A DNA stretch of 64,000 nt from Gallaecimonas mangrovi (GTDB lineage: Bacteria > Pseudomonadota > Gammaproteobacteria > Enterobacterales > Gallaecimonadaceae). Numbering within the stretch: position 1 is the first letter of the stretch; every line of letters starts with the position of its first letter. The stretch covers positions 3,293,501 to 3,357,500 of the forward strand of contig NZ_CP031416.1 in the NCBI RefSeq assembly GCF_003367375.1. Reading direction: 5' to 3'. The notes beneath the pieces were generated by a model. It searched no databases. It was not told the origin of the DNA and saw nothing but the letters and a program-made list of their open reading frames with translations. A program made the translations under genes and the position numbers. Of the stretch, positions 1-9,200 are shown piece by piece.

Positions 1-1069
1 CAAAACAAAGCCAGCATTAGCGACCTTAAAGGCAACTTGGACGACACCAAGCTCACCGGCTCTGCCAAGGTCAATTTAGCCGGCGCCGTGCCCGATATGT
101 CGTTAAAGCTGGCTATGGATAAGTTTGACGCTGACCGCTACCTGCCGCCTGCGTCTGACAAACCCGCCCAGGCCAGTACTCCGGCCAAAAGCTCGCCGGA
201 AATTGAGCCCGACTTGTCAGCCCTGCGCGGCTTTAAAGCCGACGCCAATATTACCCTCGGCGCGCTGACCATTAATCACGTTAAGCTCAGCAACATCAAT
301 TTGACCGCCACCAATGACCGGGGCCAGTTTGCACTGGCGCCGTTAAGTGCGCAGCTTTATAGCGGCAAGATTGTGCTAAGCACCCAAGTGGATGCCCGTA
401 AACAACCGGCCAAAATCGCCATTCAAAACGATTTGTCCGGGGTTGAAATCGAACCACTGCTTAAAGACCTAATGCAGTCAGACAAGCCATTACTGGCCGG
501 TACCACCACCGCCAAAGCCAACCTAACCGCAGTGGGCTTACCTCAACCAGCCTGACCAGAGCCTTAACGGCACCGCTAACTTCCAGTTCCGTAACGGCGC
601 TGTGTATGGCGTGAATATCGCCCATGAGTTGCGTAAAGCCGGGGCCTTGCTCAAAGGCCAAAGCGTACCGGAAGAAGACACCAAGAAAACCGACTTCGCC
701 GAGCTTTCCGGCTCTGCCACCTTTAAAAACGGCAAGATGAATAACCCGGATCTGCTGTTGGCGTCGCCGCTGCTGCGGGTAAATGGTGCCGGTGACATTG
801 ATCTGGTGAAAAAATCCCTGGACTACGGCGTGTCGGCCAAACTGGTGGGTACCTTGAAAGGCCAGGATGGCAAGGCGATGGATGAACTGAAAGGGGTAAC
901 ACTGCCGATTAAAATTACCGGTAGCTTTGACAGCCCCAAAGTTCGCCCCGATATGGACGCGCTGCTAAAAGGCAAAGCCGACCAGAAAATCAAAGAGCAA
1001 AAAGACAAGCTCAAAGACAAACTCAGTGAAAAACTCGGAGACCTTTTTAAAAAGAAAGAAGGTAACTGA
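1..1069 (+). pseudogene. AsmA-family protein, 3' part, frameshifted
   Basis: The 5' end lies before the window. The open frame runs from base 1 to a stop at 553-555. Homologous-looking sequence then continues in the next frame to 1069: a segment reading NQPDQSLNGTANFQF begins about 545, and the chain ends in a Lys/Glu-rich tail. The content (repeated beta-type segments, the phrase GAVYGVNIAHELRKAG, the DxSLDYGVSAKLVGTLKGQ region) matches the C-terminal domain of AsmA, an inner-membrane-anchored periplasmic protein of the AsmA/TamB group linked to outer-membrane lipid and protein homeostasis. The shift lies around 536-548 and one base accounts for it. Both halves keep good coding character, so either a recent mutation or a sequence error is possible. 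Family assignment is fairly sure; whether the gene works is not. Confidence 0.75.
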
Positions 1070-1117
1070 GAAAGGCTCCGCTCTCTTATTTGAGATATAC
1101 GCCAAGGAAATAACCCA

Positions 1118-1149
1118 GTAAAAAAGCGGCCTAAAAGCCGCTTTTTTAC
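1118..1149. terminator. Bidirectional rho-independent terminator
   Basis: A hairpin with arms AAAAAGCGGC (1121-1130) and GCCGCTTTTT (1137-1146) has A-runs on the left and T-runs on the right. It can therefore end transcription from the AsmA-like gene and from the convergent hydrolase gene. Confidence 0.85.
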
Positions 1150-1197
1150 CTTAACCAAGGCCGCATTCCTATCGAATTCAGATGGCACCAGTAGCCA

Positions 1198-2076
1198 TTA
1201 AACAGCCGGCGACCAAGCATCGTAGTTAAGAACATAATTATTATGTTCCCGGTGAATTTTACCGGACGCCGGTAAATTGAAGTGCATGCCGCTAATAGAG
1301 AGTTGATCCGTTGCCACCCGGTCCAAAAGCGCGGCTCGCACTTTCGACGCTTCACTTGGATCGCTGTCAAAGGCAATAGTGACTTCAGGGTGTGCCATTT
1401 GAAGATGCGGGAAGTGAACAATATCTCCCCATATCAGTAGCGAGTCTTTTTCATCGCCGACCAAATAGCCTGTATGGCCAGGGGTATGCCCGAAGAGCGG
1501 CACAGCCTGAATACCAGGCAAGATAGCCTCATTACTGAAGGGGACCAATTTATCATCGTAAGCATCAAAAGCATTACGCGCTAAGCCAAAAAAGGGCTTA
1601 AAGCCATCAGAGGCTGAAGAATAAATCATGTCATCTCGCCAAAATGCCAGCTCTTTTTCATGAACATAAAGCTCCTGCACATTTTGAAATAAGGGTGTCG
1701 CCAATGCTCCGGCTAAGCCACCGGCATGGTCAGGATGAGCGTGGGTCAATAACACGGTATCAATATCCAGGGGGTCAAACCCCGCTGCCAATAACGCGCT
1801 ATTTAGGCGGCCCCCCCAACCATTAATGCCACCGGCACCACTGTCTACTAAAATGGTACGGCCTGCGGTTTGTACAACGAAGACATTCACATTTATCCGT
1901 GGTAACGGTTCAACGCCCCTTTTTTCCAATATGGCTTCCGCTTTATTCGCTTCAATTCCATTTAACAATTCAAAAGAGACATCGAGATAACCATCACTCA
2001 GCATGGTGACGACTGTATCGCCATAACGTTTTCTGTTTACTGCTGGAGCTTGATAGAGGTTGTTCAGATTCATCAT
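1198..2076 (-). CDS. MBL-fold metallo-hydrolase
   Basis: A 292-aa protein of the metallo-beta-lactamase superfamily. The zinc-binding signature THAHPDHAGG (HxHxDH) is present, followed by the GHTPGHTGYLV histidine motif and a WGDIVHFPHL segment that supplies the bridging Asp and last His. The order and size resemble lactonase-type hydrolases (the AttM/AiiB-like branch) more than glyoxalase II, but the substrate cannot be read from sequence. There is no clear signal peptide, so it is probably cytoplasmic. Two ATG codons in tandem start the frame (2076 and 2073), preceded by GGGAAAAG. It is divergent from a LysR gene, the usual arrangement in which the regulator controls its neighbour. Confidence 0.85.
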   Translation of the reverse strand: MMNLNNLYQAPAVNRKRYGDTVVTMLSDGYLDVSFELLNGIEANKAEAILEKRGVEPLPRINVNVFVVQTAGRTILVDSGAGGINGWGGRLNSALLAAGFDPLDIDTVLLTHAHPDHAGGLAGALATPLFQNVQELYVHEKELAFWRDDMIYSSASDGFKPFFGLARNAFDAYDDKLVPFSNEAILPGIQAVPLFGHTPGHTGYLVGDEKDSLLIWGDIVHFPHLQMAHPEVTIAFDSDPSEASKVRAALLDRVATDQLSISGMHFNLPASGKIHREHNNYVLNYDAWSPAV

Positions 2077-2190
2077 CTTTTCCCGGTTATTGATAACACA
2101 GCACTGTTAGCGTGATTGGTGTAAACGCATGATTTCTAAAGGGCAGTGTAGGGAAAGTTTTGGTGGACATGGGCGATGTAAATTCCACAC

Positions 2191-2213
2191 ATTGGATACT
2201 TATAGGAACCAAT
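2191..2213. promoter_or_regulatory. Possible LysR-type operator in divergent promoter region
   Basis: The inverted repeat ATTGG-N13-CCAAT lies 54 bp before the LysR start, in the 190-bp divergent region between regulator and hydrolase. LysR-type regulators usually bind interrupted dyads in such a place and autoregulate. The dyad is short, so this is a weak prediction. Confidence 0.3.
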
Positions 2214-2266
2214 AGCTGCTATCCTCAGCCGAGACATCAAGGCTGGCATAGAAGGTTAAAAACACT

Positions 2267-3190
2267 ATGAGTAGTCGCAATCCTTGGGAAGACCGTTTCA
2301 GTGGCATCGTCACTTTTATTGCTGTAGTGAATGCAGGCAGCTTCTCGGGAGCAGCCTTTCATATGAACTTGACGCGTTCAGCCATTGCTAAGTCCATTGC
2401 AAAACTGGAGCAACGCCTCGGCTTAAAACTCTTTCATCGAACTACACGACAACAGACGTTAACTCATGAGGGAGGCATGTACTTCGAGCACTGTTTAGCC
2501 ATGTTGGATGATTTAGATTCACTCGAATCTGAACTCAGAGACGGCCAAGTTGGGCCAGAGGGGAGACTTAGGATCAGTTGCCCGACACTGTTTGGCCGTC
2601 ATTGCATTGCCCCAGCCATAAGAAAGCTGACGCGTCAGTACCCCAGCATTCAAATAGAGACAGAGTTTTCAGATCATGTTGTTGATATTTTATCGGCAGG
2701 TTTTGATCTAACCATCCGGCTCGGCAAACCGACTGACTCGACAGCCATTATTGCGAAGAAAATTGCGGTTCAGCGCATGGCCGTATTTGCATCACCCAGC
2801 TACCTAAATAAATTTGGAACCCCAGTAGCCCTAAACGATTTTCAACAGCACCGCGGCATACTTTATGGCCGTGCTGCCCATACCTATTCGTGGCCAATTC
2901 AGAGCGATGACGGCAAAACCGTGAGTATTACCCCGCCGGGCACAGAGATTTATGATGACTTACAAGTAATTGCCGACTCAGCCGTTGAAGGGGGCGGATT
3001 GGCATGGCTACCCAGCTGGTTAGGTGCCCCCTATGTTGAATCAGGGCAACTAAAGCAGGTGACAGCCAGCCAGCGGGCAAAGCCCATAGATATCTATATC
3101 GTCTGGCCGAAAACCAAGTATTTGCCGCGACGTACCCGACTATTGATTGATTACCTAGCCGAGCACGTGCCGTTATTAATGGCGCATTAA
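2267..3190 (+). CDS. LysR-family transcriptional regulator
   Basis: A 307-aa protein of usual LysR length. The N-terminal winged helix-turn-helix spans about residues 10-70: FIAVVNAGSFSGAAFHMNLTRSAIAKSIAKLE, then LGLKLFHRTTRQQTLTHEG, the classic RLGxxLFxRTTR wing. The remainder is a periplasmic-binding-protein-like effector domain (RLRISCPTLFGRHCIAP onwards; GxDLTIRLG at about 147). It most resembles the subgroup of DNA-binding regulators often found next to a divergently transcribed oxidoreductase or hydrolase. The ligand is unknown. The likely target is the divergent MBL-fold gene plus its own promoter. The ribosome-binding site is poor (AGG about 11 bases before the ATG). The 285 bp after the gene (3191-3475) shows no gene and no clear terminator. 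Confidence 0.9.
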   Translation: MSSRNPWEDRFSGIVTFIAVVNAGSFSGAAFHMNLTRSAIAKSIAKLEQRLGLKLFHRTTRQQTLTHEGGMYFEHCLAMLDDLDSLESELRDGQVGPEGRLRISCPTLFGRHCIAPAIRKLTRQYPSIQIETEFSDHVVDILSAGFDLTIRLGKPTDSTAIIAKKIAVQRMAVFASPSYLNKFGTPVALNDFQQHRGILYGRAAHTYSWPIQSDDGKTVSITPPGTEIYDDLQVIADSAVEGGGLAWLPSWLGAPYVESGQLKQVTASQRAKPIDIYIVWPKTKYLPRRTRLLIDYLAEHVPLLMAH

Positions 3191-3478
3191 ACTATGGCTT
3201 TATTTAAACAAGACGCCATGAATAAAAAAATAAAACGGAAAAAGCAGGTGTCATTCCACTAGGCATCTAAGGTCGCTGCACCATGGCAGTGAAAGCCAGG
3301 TGTACCAAACCGCCCCTAGCGTTTTGCTGTCCTAATAACGCCAGGCACTGCTGCGGATGAACATATGCCAGCACTTTTTATTGCCAGATTTAGCAATTGT
3401 TGCTCATTAAAGGCTACGGTAGGGCCGCCTTAATTGTTAAAATATTGGGCTCGTATTTTCCAAGGAAGGATGTAATTG

Positions 3479-5788
3479 ATGGCAAACCCCCTCTACCCTG
3501 ACAACCCCAGTCAGGTACCCAGTGATTTAACCAAACCCCGCGCCTCATACCGCCGCCAGGCCTTGTTAGCCATGGCCGGGTTAGTGGTGTTTATGATTGG
3601 CTATATCGCCCTTGGCATTTGCTTTGGCGTTATTGCCTACAACAGTATTCAGCACCTAATGCTGTACTTTAACTGGGTGCGGTTAGTGGTTGCCATTTGC
3701 GCAGGCCTACTGACCTTGTTTATGGCGAAATCACTACTCACCGTACGTAAAGGCGGCGCCCCAGGCGGCCTTGAAATTACTGCTGACAAACAGCCAAAAC
3801 TGTTCGCCTTTATTTACCAATTGGCAGACGACGTAGGCGCCCCTCGCCCACACCGGGTGTTTTTAACCCCCGACGTAAATGCCGCTGTTTTTTATGATCT
3901 GTCGTTACTCAATCTGTTATTCCCTTCGAAAAAGAACCTCATTATTGGCCTGGGTTTGGTGAACGTACTTAACCTTGGCGAACTCAAAGCGGTGCTGGCC
4001 CACGAATTTGGCCACTTTGCCCAGCGGTCGATGATGGTGGGGCGCTGGGTTTATATTGCCCAACAGATCATTGGCCACATGGTGGCCACCCGCGACTGGC
4101 TGGATAAACTGATCCACTTTGTTAGCCGCATTGATTTACGGGTTGCCTGGGTGGGCTGGCTATTAGGCTTGGTTATTTGGTCTATTCGCGCTGTGGTCGA
4201 CAGCCTGTTTAGGCTGGTTATGATGGCCGAGCGCGCCCTTAGCCGGGAAATGGAATACAACGCCGATTTGGTAGCGGTGTCGGTAACCGGTTCCGACGCC
4301 CTGGTCAACGCCCTGCATAAATTGCAAGCGGCAGACCACGGCTGGCAAACCGCAATCAGTGTTGCTAAAACCCAGGCCGGTGAAGGCAAACGCCTTGGCG
4401 ACCTGTTCTTAGCGCAACAAGAAACCATTACCGCCATGCGCAGCGTATTGGACGACCCCAGTTACGGCATTGTGCCAACCCCGCAGGGAAGCCCGGCCGA
4501 GCACCGGGTGTTCAGTAAAGCAATGGCGCTGCCACCCCAGATGTGGGCCACCCATCCGGCCAACCGCGACCGGGAAGATAATGCCAAGGCCCGCTATATC
4601 GCCGCCGATATTGATAACCGCTCGGCCTGGGCACTGTTTGACGACGCCCAGGCACTACGCCAGCAAATCAGTACCGACTTTTATGTGCCGGAAAAACGCG
4701 ACGAGCTAAGCCTGACGTCAGAGCAAGAAGCGGTAGCCCATCATTTTTCGCGCCAGTCTTTGCACCCCAGATACCGTGGCAATTATTTAAGCCGCGATGT
4801 GATGCGCAACTTTGCCAGCGCCGACGATGTTTTGGCAGGCCCGACCCCCACCAATATCAAAGCCGCCCTTGCCAAGCTCTACCCCGAGGCCCTGAAAGAG
4901 CAACTGGCAGCGGTACGCGACTTGGAAAGTGAAATCGACACCCTTGAAGCCCTGGCAAGAGGCGAGCTAACCCCTTCAGGCGGCATTATTCGCCACCGCG
5001 GCAGTGAACTTAAAAAGGCCGACATTCCCCGCGTACTGGAGCAATTAGCCCAAGAACGTAGCGAACTGGTACAAGCGCTTAACCGCCACGACAGCCAATG
5101 CCACAGCAGCCACCTTGATGCAGCCAAAACCCTTGGCGAAGATTGGCCGCAATACCTGGAAGGCTTGGTAAAGCTATTACACGCCAGCGAACATATTGCC
5201 GCCGTGGTACGCAACGAACAAATGCTGTTAGCGAACACCTGGCAAGTGGTTACCGCTGACAGCAAGGTGGGCTACTTAGAGAAAAAACGCCTGTTGAAAG
5301 TGGGCAAATCCATTACTGGCGTTATAGAAACCGTTAATGCGGCCATCACCCAATTCACCCTTACCCAGCAGCTAATGACCGCTTTTGAGGTAGAAGATTG
5401 GCCCAAACAATGCCCCGAATTTGATTTGGTGGAAATAACCAAAGACAACTGGCATCAATGGTTCCCGGCCGCACACGACAGCATGAATAACATCGCCGGA
5501 GTATTGGAATACATGCGCGATATGCTGGTGGATGATTTGGTGAGCTGCGAGCTCAGCATCGAAAAGATGTTTAATAACGAAGAGGAAGTTACCCCGGCCC
5601 CAAGCGCTGCCACTGTGCCCGAGCAATACCCCACTTTATTGCCCGGCCAAGAACACCAACTGCAAAGCAAACTTGATTTATGGAACCGTTTTCAGTTGGC
5701 TCAAGGCACCATACCAACGCTTTTACGATTATTGGTCGCCACCGGTATCGTTGGCGGCACTCTCTATGGCGGTTGGGTACTGGCATAA
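3479..5788 (+). CDS. M48-family membrane zinc metalloprotease
   Basis: A 769-aa protein. Two hydrophobic segments near the N-terminus (about residues 29-58 and 68-88) precede an M48/HtpX-like catalytic domain with zinc motif HEFGH at 175-179; the third ligand is probably the Glu in SREMEYNAD. Further hydrophobic stretches follow the motif, and one hydrophobic segment ends the protein. At about 770 aa it is far longer than HtpX (about 290 aa). The extra C-terminal half is hydrophilic and helical, a layout seen in large M48 proteins of unknown substrate. The ATG at 3479 is preferred over a TTG at 3476 because AAGGAAGGA at 3462-3470 is well spaced for it. It is a single-gene unit ended by a UUCG hairpin. 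Confidence 0.8.
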   Translation: MANPLYPDNPSQVPSDLTKPRASYRRQALLAMAGLVVFMIGYIALGICFGVIAYNSIQHLMLYFNWVRLVVAICAGLLTLFMAKSLLTVRKGGAPGGLEITADKQPKLFAFIYQLADDVGAPRPHRVFLTPDVNAAVFYDLSLLNLLFPSKKNLIIGLGLVNVLNLGELKAVLAHEFGHFAQRSMMVGRWVYIAQQIIGHMVATRDWLDKLIHFVSRIDLRVAWVGWLLGLVIWSIRAVVDSLFRLVMMAERALSREMEYNADLVAVSVTGSDALVNALHKLQAADHGWQTAISVAKTQAGEGKRLGDLFLAQQETITAMRSVLDDPSYGIVPTPQGSPAEHRVFSKAMALPPQMWATHPANRDREDNAKARYIAADIDNRSAWALFDDAQALRQQISTDFYVPEKRDELSLTSEQEAVAHHFSRQSLHPRYRGNYLSRDVMRNFASADDVLAGPTPTNIKAALAKLYPEALKEQLAAVRDLESEIDTLEALARGELTPSGGIIRHRGSELKKADIPRVLEQLAQERSELVQALNRHDSQCHSSHLDAAKTLGEDWPQYLEGLVKLLHASEHIAAVVRNEQMLLANTWQVVTADSKVGYLEKKRLLKVGKSITGVIETVNAAITQFTLTQQLMTAFEVEDWPKQCPEFDLVEITKDNWHQWFPAAHDSMNNIAGVLEYMRDMLVDDLVSCELSIEKMFNNEEEVTPAPSAATVPEQYPTLLPGQEHQLQSKLDLWNRFQLAQGTIPTLLRLLVATGIVGGTLYGGWVLA

Positions 5789-5813
5789 AAAAGGCGGCTT
5801 CGGCCGCTTTTAG
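5789..5813. terminator. Rho-independent terminator, UUCG loop
   Basis: The sequence AAAGGCGGC-TTCG-GCCGCTTTT follows the protease stop codon directly. A-runs and T-runs on both sides also suit it to the convergent small gene downstream of the Rhs effector. Confidence 0.8.
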
Positions 5814-5861
5814 TAAATATCTTTCAAAATATCCATGTTGATTTTTATAAAATAAAAAAGC

Positions 5862-6260
5862 TCATTCAACATCAGGATGAAAACCCTCTATTTTCTTAGA
5901 TAAACCTTTTTTAATAAACTCAATCCCAATGATTTTATTAAAAAAAACAAAACAGTCTCCTGCATAAGAATTATTCTTTACACTAAAAACATCAACAAGA
6001 TCAAAATCATCCATTTCATTGAGTGTTTTCAAAGAAGAATTCAACCCAACCGTCTTCATTTTCTTCACCACAGGACTATTTAATCTGATTTTTATTCTAT
6101 CCCTAAGAAAAAGAGCCGAGTAAGCACCTAAAAAAGTCACCTCATGTTCCTTACAATCATTTATATTCCTAATTAAAAAGGCAACATCAACCAATCTTGA
6201 TACCGAGCCTTTTTCAATCAATTCTAACAAAAAAAACTTGGGATTCTCTTTCATGATCAT
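5862..6260 (-). CDS. Probable immunity protein to the Rhs toxin
   Basis: A 132-aa protein that I do not recognise from sequence. It is Lys/Asn/Phe/Ile-rich and its DNA is clearly AT-richer than the T6SS genes. Its ATG overlaps the Rhs stop codon in an ATGA junction, so the two are translationally coupled. A small, compositionally foreign gene directly behind the variable tail of an Rhs effector is the standard place for a cognate immunity gene, and that context is the whole basis of the call. No signal peptide or membrane segment is visible, consistent with neutralising a cytoplasmic toxin. A second ATG two codons in (6254) is an alternative start. Confidence 0.65.
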   Translation of the reverse strand: MIMKENPKFFLLELIEKGSVSRLVDVAFLIRNINDCKEHEVTFLGAYSALFLRDRIKIRLNSPVVKKMKTVGLNSSLKTLNEMDDFDLVDVFSVKNNSYAGDCFVFFNKIIGIEFIKKGLSKKIEGFHPDVE

Positions 6261-9200
6261 TCGACCTTTTTAACAAGTACATTTTTTCGTGTTCCAATCT
6301 GGAGCATTTCAACTTCTCCCCATTCATTCCTATGAGTCCACCCCCAAGCCCATTCATCTCCTTCACTCGGAGCTCCAACAGGGACAGATAGCAAAAGGCC
6401 TGGATTGCCATCATTACTCGCATTCTTTTTTGCATGAGTCAGAGCTAGTTCCCTATCACGAGTCCAAGAAACATATTGACTACCGCCTGTCAAACCTCCT
6501 TCGGCATGCTGTTCAGGCGTGAGATCAGCATCTTGATTTGCGGGCGCTACTACTCCATTAAGCGCGTCTTGATATGCAGGGTGTCCACTATGTATACCTC
6601 GATAGAGATACTGAGGCTCCAACTCCTGCATAGCAGGTACATCTTCGGTAATAGCTGCCGTCTCACCTTTATCGGCGTCTGTAGCCGTAACCCCCACATC
6701 TGCGGTACTTAGCCCTAAGGGGTCGATATAGTCCACTGGGTTGGCAGTATAGCGGTAGCTATTAAGGCCACCTTTTAAACCCAAGGGATCAGGGGTGAGG
6801 TAACGGCCGGTTTTGGGGTCGTAATCGCGAAAACGGTTGAAATAAAGGCCGGTGAGCTCGTCTTCAAACTGGCCGGGCAGGCGCAGGGGTTGGTGGATAT
6901 CCCCTTCGCACTGGTAGTTACCCCAGGCGTCGCTTTGGGCCTTCCAGGCGCACTGGCCTTGGCCGCTCCAAAGGCGGATGGGGGCTTTGCGCCAGTCCAG
7001 TTCGTAAAAATACACCTCGTCGTTATGGATGGTCAGCAGCGGCTCGTGGGTTTGCGGGTCACGAATAAACCATTGCCAGCGGCCCTGGCGCTCTTCGCCC
7101 AAGAGATTATCACCGTGCCATAAGTAGTTAACGGTGCCGGTAGGTCCTTTGCGCCAAGCGCGGCGGTTAAGGGCATCGTAGCCATAACGCAGTTGCAGGC
7201 CTTCGCGGTTAAAGGCAATGAGGCCACCTTCGGCATCAAAGTGGCGAGATTCGTCCCGCTCGCCGCGCAGCTCTACCTCGGCGCCAAGGGCGTCATAGCG
7301 GCGACGGGCGGTGCGGGTTTGCAACAGCCGGTCTTTACCGAGCTTGTCACCTTCGCTGCGGCGGTTGCCGCCTTCGTCGTAACGAAACGCAATATCGCCG
7401 TCACGAATGAGTTGGCCGACGCTGTCACGTTCAAAGCGCGTTTCACCGGCATCGGAGTCTTCCAGCTCTTCGAGGCGCGATTCTGCGTCCCAGTTATAAC
7501 GGCGCAGGTGGCTTTGCTGGCCCTGCCAACGGCGATTTATCAGCCGGTCGTGGCGGTCAAACACCTGACTTTGCTGGTTGGCGGCGCCCTGACGGTTTTG
7601 TTCACGGCCGCTGTCGTCAAAGCTACGGCTGAGCACCACGGCGCCGCCAACACTGATCTGTTCCCAAAGGCCGTTTTGGCCGTAGTGAAATTGCACGCGG
7701 GTGCCGTCTGGCAGTCTCAGGGTTTTCAGCTGCTGGGCTTGGCCGTACTGGTAGCCAACGCTGTGGCCGTCTTGGTCGTGGCGAACAATACGGCCCTGGT
7801 TATCGTAACGCCAGGCCAGACGTCGCCCTTCACAGGCGGCGGTGACCATACGGCCAAGGTGGTCGTAACGAAATTGCTTGGCAACCGGTTGGCGACCTTT
7901 GCCTTGGGAGTTTTGGCGGGTAACCCGGCCGCCAGCATCGCGTTTTAGATGCTGAAGCCAGTCGCCGCCTTGCTGGCGATGGATGATTTGACCATTGGCA
8001 TCATAGCCAAACTGAATATCACGGCCATCGGGGGCGGCAACGCGGTTAACCTGGCCCAAGGCGTCGTAACCCAGTTGCCAGCGGCCACCGTCAGGGCGCA
8101 CCAGGTCCACCAGGCGGCGGGCCTTGTCGTAGCTGTAGTGAACGGTTTTTCCGTCGGGGCGAATATAACGCAGTGGCCGCTCGCGGCCATCGTATTCAAA
8201 CTGATGCACTGCGCCTAAAGCGCTTTCATAGCGGTTAAGACGCCCAGCACTGTCGTATGCAAAGCGCCAGCTGAGTTGCTGGTCAGGGGCGTTTTCAGGG
8301 TATTGGTGGCTAGCGGTGAGCTTGTCGCCGTCGTACTGATATTGGGTGACAAGGTCGTGCACCAGCTGCCCTGCCGGCCGGCCCTGATTGTCAAAGGCCA
8401 GGCGCCGTAAATTACCACCTTTTTCAACGGCTAACGGCTGGCCATTGCCATCAAGGCCATAACGCTCGGTTTTGCCGTCATCACTGGCGGCTTCACGCAG
8501 CCAGCCGGCAGCATCGTAGTGGTACTGCCATTGGCTACCATCGGCGCGGCGCTCTGCCAACAGCCGCCCTAAGCCGTCGAGTTTGCGCTCAATAAAGCGG
8601 CCATCGGGCAGGGTTTCAGCGATGCAAAAGCCGAGCTTGTTATAAACGCGGCGATGGCGGCGGCCGTCAGGTAGCCAGTCACATACCGGCATGCCCTTGC
8701 CGTCAAACTCATAACGCCAAGCCCTGCCATCTGGCAGACGGTAACGGCGCAGCCGCCCTTGGGTGTCGTAGGTCCACTGGTGTTCGCCACCATTGGGGCC
8801 CACGCGGGCAGTGATCTGGCCGCTATTGTTGTAGCGGTACAGCCACTGGTGACCAAAAGCATCGGTGACTTTGGTTTCGCGGTTTAGGGTGTCGTAATCA
8901 AAATGAAAATCATCAGAGCCGTCTTCACCGCGGGTATGAATGCAGCGGGCAGCAGGGCCTGCGCCTTGCCAGGTTAATAAAAAGCGATAGCCCGATGCCA
9001 ACTGCCGCTCGCGTAGTAAATGCCCCTGGTATTGGTAGTGCTCGCGCAGCTTTTGGCACTGCACGGTAATAAGGTCGCCCTGCTCGTCATGCTGATAGCG
9101 ACCAAGGCTTGCCACTCGCTTGCCTTCTTTTAAACCAATGCTGGCAAGATGCGCGCCGTGCCAGTTCAGCACCAGCCGGCGATGTTCAGCGACATCAACA

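Noticed and set aside
3246-3475. Possible short gene in the gap before the M48 protease
   Set aside because: The only start (3283) gives 25 Cys/Pro-rich codons with no ribosome-binding site.
7193-7948. 251-codon open frame on the plus strand
   Set aside because: It is antisense to the repeated part of rhs; the Ala/Val-rich repetitive product mirrors the Rhs YD repeats.
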